Below are positions 1 through 10,500 of a stretch of 64,000 nt of DNA, piece after piece. This DNA comes from Balanoglossus misakiensis. Lineage: Eukaryota > Hemichordata. The translations under genes and the position numbers were made by a program. The stretch spans positions 4,774,001 to 4,838,000 of the forward strand of contig CM082598.2 in assembly GCA_040954595.2 (NCBI GenBank), in the 5' to 3' direction. Below the pieces are notes generated by a model. That model was not told the DNA's origin, ran no database searches, and was given only the letters and a program-made list of their open reading frames with translations. Each line of letters opens with the position of its first letter. The first letter of the stretch is position 1.

Positions 1-42
1 ATTAATGGGGAAGGGGCAGCAAGAGAGAGACTTTGTCCCTTC
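1..42. repeat. End of a palindromic agagactttgtccctt element
   Basis: attaatggggaaggggcagc then aagagagagactttgtccct, the right terminus of the family seen in full at 45737 and 55515. Confidence 0.65.
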
Positions 43-1446
43 AATATATTCATTACAAACACTGGGAATCTTTTTGTAAAAATATTATCCACCCTGCAAT
101 CGCTAGATTATTATGAAATCATATTGGTTGCCTGTATTGATTTAAAGAAAAACATTTTATGCCACAAAATGTTTAAAAATCAATTTGGGATTATCTGTCT
201 ACCAACACCATGACAACCAACATAGTGGCTACCACTGCCATGGCAACCACCCCAACCCCCTGCCTCGCTTGTTTCGACTGATATTTGGTGTGACAGCATT
301 TGAAATCAGGCCAGAAACCAGCATGAGTCAGCAAAGAGCAAAGTCCTCACATTTTTGTGGTTTTCTGTGCCTTCCTGATAAAGCCAGATTTTTAATATAA
401 TAGAATGTGCCTCTAAAATCAAAGTCTTAAATATTTTGCTCAAGGCCACTCTAGAATATTCTCTCTTAAAACCTAGAATAAAAATCAGGGGGTCAAAGAG
501 CAAAATTTTGAATGACAGAGCAAAATTTGTCTCAAATTTGAAATTCAAAATGGCCGCCAATCTCAGGTGAAATCTGACCCTACTTATTGTCATTTCTCCG
601 CACTTCGGGGCAAAAGTCACCAACATTCCAATTCCAAAGCCTATACCATTACAAGGTTTATTCATAGGGGTACATTGCAATAAATTAGTTCCTGTATTGC
701 ACTTTCATAATACATGTACTCAGTTACCAGAAGCAGTGTTTACAAGCAAAAAAAAAAAACTGACATAGAATTCCTGTTTTAATAAAATTTTTCATATCAT
801 AAATGTTCCCCCATTCATCCCTACTGATCTGATAATGGAATCACCCATCCTGGTTTAAGACACTAGGGTCGAACCAAATCAAGTGGTAACAGGGTTAACC
901 CATGGAAGTGTTTTCGCAGTAAGGATTATAGACTATTGTTAAGTTTGAAAAACCTCCTACTATGTGGGGCATTGCATTTCAACATTTAAACAAATTCCTA
1001 AGCTCCCGGGAATGAGAAGGATTTATTTTTCAAGGAGAGCACGCTAATTTTCAAACTGTTTTGTATCAAACACACTATGTCTGAACTTTATATTTATTCA
1101 TAATCAGAGATGACTAACTTCAGCCCCAGTTGCTGAATAAACGTCCCTCAAAATGATTCACAAAACATTCATTTTTACGGACAAAAAGCTAAATTTAGGA
1201 ATTCACGTGAAGGTTTCTTTTACATAATAATCAGTCTGCCTTTGTTGACTACTGGGCGAAGGTGACACACTTAATTCACACACGCCCAAATTCCAAACCG
1301 TACCTAACATGCTATGCCTATAAATAGGGATCTATTCTTTTTATACACCTCTCACTGAAATATTTCCTGAACAAAAATACAGCGTATTTCTCAAATAACT
1401 AAATAAGGAATTCACCTTCTTATCCCTGATTTTCTTTTCTTTGCAA

Positions 1447-1640
1447 TACAGTAAACGGGAAATTTTCACGAACGATAAATGTTCGCGAACTACGCGAGAG
1501 TCGCAAAAATGAGAAAATTATACATTGCATATTTTTTTCCCCGAGATAATGTTAGTGAAATACGAGATCACGAAAATTGTCATGTAACACTTTTGATATC
1601 ACAAAAATTTCCTGTTGCGAAAATTTCCCGTTTTACAGTA
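1447..1640. mobile_element. CG-type MITE-like element (tactgtaaaac family), copy 1
   Basis: Ends as tacagtaaacggg and cccgttttacagta, an inverted repeat. The interior has several CGCGAA words, e.g. GTTCGCGAACTACGCGAGAG. It is the same family as the copies at 23104, 29943, 43206, 53699, 56997 and 60697. About 200 bases with no coding capacity. Confidence 0.75.
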
Positions 1641-2562
1641 TTTCTTACATTATCTGCGACTTAAATTATACTCTCTCTGATTTTTTCTACAGGGATTTTA
1701 AAGCTTTGTTTATATATTTATTTCAATTCAACTATTCATTCCTGGCTGAAATAGGGCTTGATGATATAAACGTTTATGACAACTCTGTCAATTTCACAAT
1801 GTGAGTTATTTGTTTATATTGCCATGGTAACAAGAACCTGCATGTCTACGAAAGCAAGACTGGAATTTCTTTTGAAATGATTATTTATCAGTTTGGTGTG
1901 TCATCTTAAAACCCTAATTTAAATAATCTAATATGACACACCTGGTCACGTTTCAGGAAAAAAAAGTTTTAAAACTTGTGTTCATCATGACACAAATATT
2001 GGACACAGTCAGAATCTTTGCATTTGGCAACAACAACTATCTGAACCAAATGGACGTTTTATCATCCAGTGAAAGGTAGCAGATTAGAGATCATTAGGTG
2101 ACAAAGTTGCCAGACAGCATAATAAAGTTGGCCCATCATTGTTGCATCCAGGTTAGACAATGAGGTGTGAAACTCCATTCAATGGCCAGTTATAGCACTT
2201 CCGTGTTTTTATATCCCCAGAGACGCGAAATAAAGTCAGATAAACGCTCACACAACTTGACGATAACCACCATAAAAACTCTACTTAATTACCTAATAAT
2301 TAAGGTGATTAAAGTATGATAATATATCAGTTAAGGGCCCTTGTTGCTGCCGTATAGTTGGGATATTTACACCACCGATTTGTTTGTTGACACTGTCAAT
2401 ATCACAGGACAAACACGGTCGTCCCGTTATGTTTAACCTTTTCTGCATCACTGACAGACGACAGCGCAACTTCACGCAAATAACTGACAAAAATTCCGAA
2501 TTCACAGTCAACAGATAGCTAATTTCTCACGCCAATAAATCTTAGATGAGCCATTTGCTTAC

Positions 2563-2808
2563 CCCGTCAAGTTTGATGATACCTGTCGCTCGCCGTTTCT
2601 CTCGAACGTTGCGCTTGTCTTGAGGTTTCGTGCTTCGCCCTTTCTTGTCCTTGAAACGACCGCTTTTCGCGCCCGAACTTGCACCCTTACCCGTCGCTGA
2701 TGCCGTCTCCCCGGTCGCCCCGCCGTCGTTGGCTTCAAGTTCCTTCTTTTTCGCCTCTCGTTCCCGTCTCCTCCGGGCGACCCTTGATTCCGTGTTATCG
2801 TCCGCCAT
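2563..2808 (-). CDS. First coding exon of a second gene, basic protein ending in a MYPT-type Rho-kinase motif
   Basis: 82 codons from an ATG in strong context (AAGATGG) to the donor GTAAGC, phase 0. The protein is very basic: RVARRRREREAKKKELEA, then a Gly/Ala/Ser/Thr-rich part, then KDKKGRSTKPQDK and NVREKRRATGIIKLDG. The last segment matches the Thr853 Rho-kinase motif of MYPT (REKRRSTG) and the PPP1R12A exon at 18313-18410. In both exons the donor lies exactly seven codons after the Thr, in phase 0. The rest of the gene is left of the window. I infer a partial paralogue of PPP1R12A; the N-terminal 65 residues match nothing I recognise. Confidence 0.75.
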
Positions 2809-3059
2809 CTTGGGTATATACAAAACACTTCCCTAAAAAGTAAACTTGAATCGGAGTCCTGGACAAACTTTTTCACACACACTTTTAAAACATGTTCCAG
2901 AAGAAGAAACTGGTGGTTTTCGCTCTCCGTTTGTGGTCCTATTTCGTGAAAATCTCTTGAAAGTTTCAATGAATGATAGGAATGGAAGAAAACCCAGCTG
3001 CTCCGACCGACAAAGTTTGCTAGACACAAGTTGAGGGCACAAGTGCTCATTTGCATACC

Positions 3060-3200
3060 GCTTACACGCGCTGTAAAACTATAAATAGTACGCGGAAGGC
3101 AGCGTACGCGTCCGACGCGCAGTAGTCATCGCGCCCGCGCCTCGCCACCCACAACCAAAACAATTCAAACCACGACCACGCTTATATTTGGTCATTTACG
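3060..3200. promoter_or_regulatory. CpG-rich start region with TATA box
   Basis: The plus strand has CTATAAATAG at 3078-3087, followed by a CpG-dense stretch (GTACGCGGAAGGC, ACGCGTCCGACGCG, GCGCCCGCGCC). It lies 270 bases upstream of the ATG of the minus-strand gene at 2808. The TATA box is better read on the plus strand, so the region may be bidirectional. Confidence 0.5.
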
Positions 3201-3238
3201 ACGGATTTTATACAAACAAGCGGAAGTTGTGTTGAATC

Positions 3239-3445
3239 ATGAGATACGTATTTTATCTTATCACATTTTACGGTCAGTTACTCATGGTTCCGTGTTTTGC
3301 TAACACTGTGTTACGCGTTTATTTCGCACCGTGCACCGGAAAGAGTTTAAAGTCGTTTTTATTGATGAAACAAACACAACTGTTTCTCGGTATCAGAGCA
3401 GCCCATCCGTCTGTTTTTCACTTCTTTGTGTTTACATCGCATTAA
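3239..3445 (+). other. Weak candidate plus-strand reading frame after the TATA box
   Basis: The first ATG after the TATA box at 3078 opens 68 codons beginning MRYVFYLITFYGQLLMVPCF, hydrophobic like a signal peptide, with no known similarity. Short length and ordinary composition mean it may be chance. Confidence 0.15.
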
Positions 3446-4275
3446 AATCGTACATTATGACTCTCCACTGGGATTTCCGTTTGCGGGCATGGACGGACTG
3501 TGATTTTAATTTTTACTGCACAAGTTGAACAAAGGAATTCTTTTTCACCTCTTTCGGCAAGCCTACATTCTGTCCTTAGTAGGTTTGTCAAGGAAAGTTA
3601 AAATATAAAATCCCATTTCGTTATTTCTGGAGTATGAAAATGACTGTGCGTCCCCAAGAGAATAGGATACGTCAAGCCCGTGACGTCATAACCATAGGCG
3701 ATCCGGGATTGGCTGAAAGTTGTTCCTTAACACTTTAGCCACGTGGTGGCGCTGTTGCAAGTCTACACTGAGACGCTACGTCTTGACCTTGTCTTGACCT
3801 GAAATTTACTATACCATACGTGTTTTCCTTGGGAATAAATATTTATTTAACTGTCCAAGCATCTGAATTCCTAGCTGACTCCTGTTTTTCCAACAAGATT
3901 GAAATATGTAACGTTTTCTTTCATACCAAGTCTAGTAACTTCAAAAGTTTTCTGTATTTTTATCTTTGAGTACTAATATCCAGTATTTTGTTATAAGGGG
4001 ATACTTAACCCCTTTGTCCCCAGTTCCCTCTTTAGTGGTCCAGCCTTACCACAGAAAACAATGGGTTTGGACTGAACCATGGTGGTGAAAGGGTAAAGTG
4101 ATATCATACAAGGGTTAACAAATTCAAAACTGTTCAAAATTCCCGGAATTTCCAGGAGAGAGACCAACCATTCTTCCCAGAAATGTTTTCAAATTCCACT
4201 GTTTTCCAGCAGTGCACGAACCATACAAACAACATCAGAGTTCATTCAGGGAAATGAAAAACAACAACAACAATT
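3446..4275. other. Intergenic region
   Basis: Between the second gene's start region and the presumed PPP1R12A poly(A) site. Apart from one accaccatgg-type element (4005-4096) I see nothing recognisable. Confidence 0.4.
4005..4096. repeat. accaccatgg-type inverted-repeat element
   Basis: About 90 bases: ttaacccctttgtccc at one end and aaccatggtggtgaaagggt at the other, with an inner ccttaccacagaaaacaatg. Member of a family with about eleven copies here. Confidence 0.7.
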
Positions 4276-4295
4276 ACTATATGAAACAAAACAAC

Positions 4296-4301
4296 TTTAT
4301 T
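4296..4301 (-). terminator. Candidate poly(A) signal AATAAA
   Basis: On the minus strand AATAAA is followed within 30 bases by a GT-rich stretch (TTGTTGTTGTTGTT), the usual downstream element. It is the best pair I saw between the PPP1R12A stop and the next gene. Confidence 0.35.
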
Positions 4302-4904
4302 AGTTTATATTGCAAATTGTTCAACTTTAAACTAATGTCTGATATGGTATCCCATGCTATTCTATCTAGTAATTCTGCTTGTTTTTTTTTTATTATTAAT
4401 TCAAGAATAGCACCACGGGAACATAAACAAAAGTGAATTCAAACCCTTTGTATTTGCTACAAAATTAGCAAAATTGTTATTGTGAAGGTAAACAATGCTT
4501 TCAGAATACAGACAATGCCTGCTAGAAGGGATATGTGCTTTCAAATGTTCAAGCGAAAAACAGATCTTTCAATACAAAATGTAACCTGTGCAATTTCTAC
4601 AATCACAGTACACCACAATGTGTTTCTGAGAGAAGCTGCCTTCTCCCAAAACACCATGAAACTTTGCGTTTGGAACAGAAACCATTTCATTTATCCATTG
4701 TGGCCAGTTTCATTCCAAATGACGAATTTAGATAAGTGCAACACTGGAAAGAAATTTTGCCAGACACCCGCACTGATGGTAGAAAAGAAAGCACTTCATG
4801 GTGACAGATATAGCTCAGCTGACTGTGCACTGATAAAATGAAGAAATCTTGAAAGTTTGTATTGTCACATGGTTACATTTTAACCCCCCAAAAGGCCACA
4901 AGGT

Positions 4905-5240
4905 TGCAGTTGCCCCTTCACTTATATGAAACACTGTTGCAATTTGAAATGCCAAAAAGGGCAGTTGCTACATTGTATGTTAATTTTGAAACAATGTTGC
5001 AATTTGAAACACTGTAGCAAAAAAGCCACAAAAGAGCAGTTGCTACATTGTACTTAATTTTGAAACAATGTTGCAAGTCGAAACATTGTAGCAAAAGGGC
5101 CACAAAAGAACAGTTGCTACATTGTACTTAATTTTGAAACAAAGTTGCAATTTGAAACATTGTAGCAAAAATGTCACTGTCGTAATTGCTACATTGTACT
5201 TCATATATTTGAAACACTGTTGCAATATTCTCACAAACCC
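4905..5240. repeat. Tandem repeat, about 68-base unit
   Basis: Four to five copies of a unit with cagttgctacattgtactta, attttgaaacaatgttgcaa and gaaacattgtagcaaaa. Each unit contains inverted words (TTGCTACA against TGTAGCAA). It lies in the presumed 3' UTR. Confidence 0.8.
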
Positions 5241-7474
5241 CATGGCTCCCCTAAGTCAGCACAAAACCCTCTAAATGGACAAACCAACTAGCGACGACTA
5301 ATGTCAGCAACTGTTACCAACAGAAACTACAAAACATTCAAATTTGAAATCTGAATTTACCATATTGTCAATGAGGATGTCATGGCCACACAGTTACAAT
5401 ATAAAGCAGAAAAAAAAAACATTTTTTTCTTTTTAATTTGTTTTCTATAAAAAGATGGATCTTGTCATAATTGTTGAACTTGGCAATTAATTAGATTTTT
5501 TTTACCAAGCTAAGGGTTCTTGTTACCTAGCTAACTCTACTTGGAAAATTTTCAACAAAATGAATTATTGAAGCCATTTAAAAAATACATTATGTTTAAA
5601 ATTAGTTACTTTTTGTGGGCACTGGACCACCTAAGTTGCTAGTTTTTTAATTTACATGGAAGACTAAATAAATAAATAGTCGAGATGAACTGTGGCCACA
5701 GAATCACAATTGAAAATATTTTTTAAGCATTTTTTTTCGTTTTTATCATATTTTCTTTTATGCTAATTTTACTAAAGCACCAATTTGGATCTTTTAAATA
5801 ACAACGACCAAAAAATACAAAAAGCAGATGATCGGAGATGACAATTTGCTACTAGCGGTAAACCCAAGCCTATTGAATCCTTTAAACTTGCAAATTTAGT
5901 TACCACATGTGGGTTTATGCTACGCAGCTAAATGTACAAAATCCACAGGATTATTTTTTTTAAATTAACTTATTTTAGTAGTCAAATACAGCACCACACT
6001 TTGCCCTGCATAGGTGGCGACCACTGGGAGAATGCCTTAAAATCACTACTCTAGATGAATATTTGTAGGTACGGTAATCAGAGTGATTTTACTGGGAGAC
6101 AGTATTGGTATTGAAACAGGTTTATGAATATGCAAATATCAGACTGGGGAAAACGTGAAGAACTGCCACACAGTAAAAACATATTTGAAATTTGGGATTT
6201 TTTTTTTCAATTTTTCCAGAAGTTGACTATTTTTATCTTTGGCATGCATTGAAGGTGCTAGTAATGAAACCCCAGACTCCAACTCCTTGCTCAAAATCCA
6301 CAAGAAAATATTAAATATTTGAGGGGGGGGGGGGGGAGCCAAACAAATGAAAGTTACCGTAAAATAAAAAGTTGAAAAAATTAGGTGGAAAATTGAACCA
6401 ACATTCTATAATGCTGAGATCTCCACTACCGATGTATAAACTAATTACTGTACATATAAAATGAAAAAAAAAATCTGTGCTAAGCTACTCGTTTTCACAC
6501 TTTGTTTCATATTTACATTTTGTTCCTAAACAAAACCAGATTGAGCACAGCAAAAATTTCATTTCCTGCCTTTCATTCATTCACTGTGAACTACTAAATC
6601 CAATATTTCAGAAACGGTAAAAATGTCGAGAGAGAAAACAAAATGAAGTATCTACACGCAACAGGCATGTGATGGAAATTATATTGCACTAGGCTGGGCA
6701 GGTGCCATCGGTTTACTTGTTGCCATGGTAACATGCATGAACACGCACTAAATACGGTTGCCTAATAACCTTTCACAGCAGGTAGTCATACTTGTTGCAA
6801 GAATAAACTGTTAGCTGATGGCTGACCAATGTGATCTTTATGCTGATAGCTGATTGGTTGACCAGCATGAACTCCGACCTCATACTGACAGCTGATTGGC
6901 TGAAACACTGGTAGCCATTTTTTTTTTACAAATGACAGACTTTACTGTTCTTTAACAAACTGCTGCTTTTTACTTTTTTATATTTCTTTTTCAATTTTCC
7001 CTCTAAACTCAGACAATGCCCACTATTTTTTTTTTCCTTTTGGTAAATTTAAATACGACAAAAATACATACATTGCAGCATTGACGCTGAAACTACAGAT
7101 AACATTTTTTAAATCAGTCATGCACATAACATCTCTATTTTCAGAGTGAAAGATTTTAGACCAAAATCAAGCAAATTCTGATTTCCAACATTTCGACATT
7201 GTCGTGCATTAACAGCGTGGCATTCTGTGGCATGTTACCATGACAATGACTCTGTTACCATATAGGAGAAAGCACTTTCATTATCTACAGAAAATTTTAC
7301 ACTTTAGTTGAAAACATTTTGTTTTACAATATCTTACTAAGATTATTAACATAAGAAAAAAAACGTTAGGCAGCACATGCATAACAGATGACAAAAAACC
7401 CACAAATTTTGCCATTTCTACATCAGAAAAAAAAAAATACTTGAGGTAAAAATACAAAATATTCGAATTTACAA

Positions 7475-7561
7475 CTATTTGGAGAGTTTGCTGATGACGC
7501 GTACGAGAGCTCCGTTCTCGTCTTTTAGCCTCTGATTGTCTTGCTTGAGTTTTTCCAAAAG
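7475..7561 (-). CDS. PPP1R12A: PPP1R12A last coding exon: leucine zipper and stop
   Basis: 28 codons and a [23 protein letters not shown] then RVISKLSK, nearly identical to the end of vertebrate MYPT1 ([21 protein letters not shown] in family terms). In vertebrates this zipper binds cGMP-dependent protein kinase. The acceptor is CTCTTTCAG. Confidence 0.98.
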   Translation of the reverse strand, partial: LLEKLKQDNQRLKDENGALVRVISKLSK

Positions 7562-10500
7562 CTGAAAGAGAGGAACACAAAATTATTATATTTTTCTATG
7601 CAACACTAGGCTTTGAGTGCTCACAGAGGATATTTTGTTGCGCGAAGTTTATTCTGATCAAATAAATCAAAAACAGAGAGGTACAGCTCAAGTCAGGTTC
7701 AATGTCTAAAATTTTATTGTACAAACCTTTAATTCTTCTTCCATTTCAGATAATTTTCTTTCTAGACCCCTCCTTTCCTGTTGAACAAAGAAAAAATAGT
7801 CAATATACTGTGTCTATCTTTGCATCAGAATCATATTGCCAGGAACGTTTATATTCCAGAATTCATGTGATCTAAGTCATTCTGTTTTTGTTTTTTTCTG
7901 TTTTGGCCATACAGTACAGTTTTTACAATGGGCCTATTACCAGCAACTTGAGCAATCTTCTCAGACACACTTTAAAATACTTAAGCCAACAGTGACTTGG
8001 TCTCATTACTCAGTGCCCCTCACTCCAGAAAATCCCAGATCTTACCCTTTTTTCCGTTTCAAGTGCCCTCGACGTCGACCTGTCTTCGTGGCGGTCGGAT
8101 TTCTGCAGTGCCTTCTCCAGTTGGACTTTGGAGTCTTCTAATTCCAGCTGTGTCTCTCGTAGCTTGTCCTGAAGTTTTTCATAGTCATCCTTCTGCGACT
8201 CAAAAAGCTGTGAAGAGAAGCTGTATTATCAGACGTATACTCAAAAAACCATCTGAGAAGTAACCATGATTGGCAAACCTGCATGACATTGGGTTGGCAC
8301 CTACAGTAAATTTTTACAATATCAACAGAGGTGACTGATGTGCGACACTTAATTTCCGTATTCTCTTATTTCAAGCGCGTAGCTCGTCTCACACGCATGT
8401 TCCAACTGTAGCCGCTGGTTACAGACGTTTAGTGAACAGTCAATCCCATAAGGCAGTTCTCTGTCCTAACAACAGAGAAGATGGCGGCGACCATAATCTG
8501 TGTCGGAGATCGGGAAAAGACACCAGCTTGGGTGAAAAGGAGGGTCAAAACCAGAATCTACTCATACGGGGCGCTTGAAATATGGAAGGAAGCGATGGCA
8601 GTCCACTATTTGAATGCATCAAACGGAAAATTTGCTGGGAAGTTACGCGCTTTCACTTACTGCATTATCGTGAATCTAGATTCTACAGATGTAACAAAGA
8701 CTAATTAATGAAAGTTCTCGAAAAATTTCCAAGACTTACTTTTTTACAATTATGACAAGGGAGTCCTGTTATTCTCTCATCTTTCTTGTCTTTCTCGCGA
8801 TCATCAATTGCACTTGTGCTATATGGTCTTCTTGTAAATCTATCTGAGCTGTACGGTGATCCATACCTGTTGGACAGAAAAATACAGAAACTTCATCACT
8901 TTTTGTAGACTAAAATTTATTATACAAAAGTTCAATGTTAACTTTTTTTACTTTTACCAACAAATTGAGTCATTTTCACTATGATTATTGTAACAATGGG
9001 GATTTCTCACACTCCTGGGAATCAGAGTCTGAGAACAAATCGGTCTCTTGCTCGGGTAATAAGAGTAAATGATCTTGGTATTTTACTTGCCACTAACATG
9101 AAATATTTCAGTGTTTCATCTAGACGGGGGGTATGGAGGGATTCACCCCCTGTTGACATGTTGGCACCCCCTAGCAGTTTGCCACGGGGGACCAGTGCCC
9201 CTGAAAATGATGTCACTAACATGTTGGAGATATTACATTCCCCCCTTGCTAGAGTGGAATCCCCCAAATATTCTGGCATAAGGGGGAAATAGCCCCCCTG
9301 TTGATGCTATCCTGGATGAAACACTGATATTTTGACGAAGAACTCACCTTGATGAGCCAGAACCAAGCCTATTGGTGTAACGGTCAGCTATACTACTCTG
9401 TAAACAGAACAGACAGACAAGACATCATGAGATTTTTATCTGCGAACTCTAGAAAACAGTGTCTATTCTTGGCAAAATATTTGCAATGTGCAGAGACATT
9501 TTATGGTTGAGAATACACTCAGCTTGTGCCATATCAACTAGACACAGAGAAATTGCACACAAACGTTTAATTTTCAACAACTGTTGTTCGACACTCCAAG
9601 AACACCCCTGGATTAGTGTAAACTCACACCAGAGGTCAGAGGTCATGGTCAGTGGGAAACAATCCAGGGTATTTCACGAATGTTGAAAGCCAATGCATTG
9701 GTCACCCGGGAAGAACATAAAAACGTCAAAGTCTACACACACTGGTGTGTGTGCGTATCATAAATCTGCTACGAATCCATGAAGTGGTCGTGTTCAGCAT
9801 CATCGCGGCAATCTCGCGCCGAAGATTGATTCTGTTTGGCGTCATCGAATCAACACATGGGGTGTAAAGTATTGGGTTCGGTTGATGGACTCGTACTCTG
9901 ACCCTGTCAGACACATGACTGTGTCAGTTGCATGAACTACTGTTTGCTAAAAAGGAAATCGGTTTCCAAATTTGAGGTTGGACACAAAAGAATTGGTCAA
10001 TTTCCTCCATTGCATATCTGCCTTTATTCTCTTCCACTCTATCTCTACCTTCAGTTGTCTCATAATCCCTAACCCTATTCTCTCCACCTCTATATCTACC
10101 TGTGGCTGTCTCATAATCCCTAACCCTATTCTCTCCACCTCTATATCTACCTGTGGTTGCCTCATAATCCCCAACCCTATTCTCCCCTCTCTATATCTAC
10201 CTGCAGATGTCTCATAATCCCTAACCCTATTCTCACCCCCTCTATATCTACCTGAGGATGTCTCATAATCCCTAACCCTATTCTCTCCCCCTCTATATCT
10301 ACCTACGGTTGTCTCATAATCCCTAACCCTATTCTCTCCCTCTCAATATCTACCTGCGGTTGTCTCATAATCCCTAACCCTATTCTCTCTAATTCATGTG
10401 TTATCAAATGTTACACTTTTTGGACCTAGATGAGATGAAGTGTGATGCCACAGAGAATACACTGTCCACAATGAAATCTATATAATAAATCTGCCAACAC

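Larger units (their letters stand above)
1..2562 (-). other. Intron 1 of the second gene, no exon seen
   Basis: AT-rich sequence left of the donor at 2561-2562. It holds the end of a palindromic element (1-42) and a complete CG-type inverted-repeat element (1447-1640). No splice-bounded exon matching a MYPT coiled coil was seen. Confidence 0.55.
4276..7474 (-). other. Probable 3' UTR of PPP1R12A
   Basis: No coding exon is seen here. It is AT-rich, with homopolymer runs (G run near 6323, several T and A runs) and a tandem repeat at 4905-5240. The left limit is set by the candidate poly(A) signal at 4296-4301. The true end of the transcript cannot be fixed from sequence; a 3.2 kb UTR is plausible but not shown. 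Confidence 0.4.

Noticed and set aside
10018-10391. Telomeric repeat or interstitial telomere
   Set aside because: The ccctaa words occur once or twice per 53-base unit and are not tandem hexamers.
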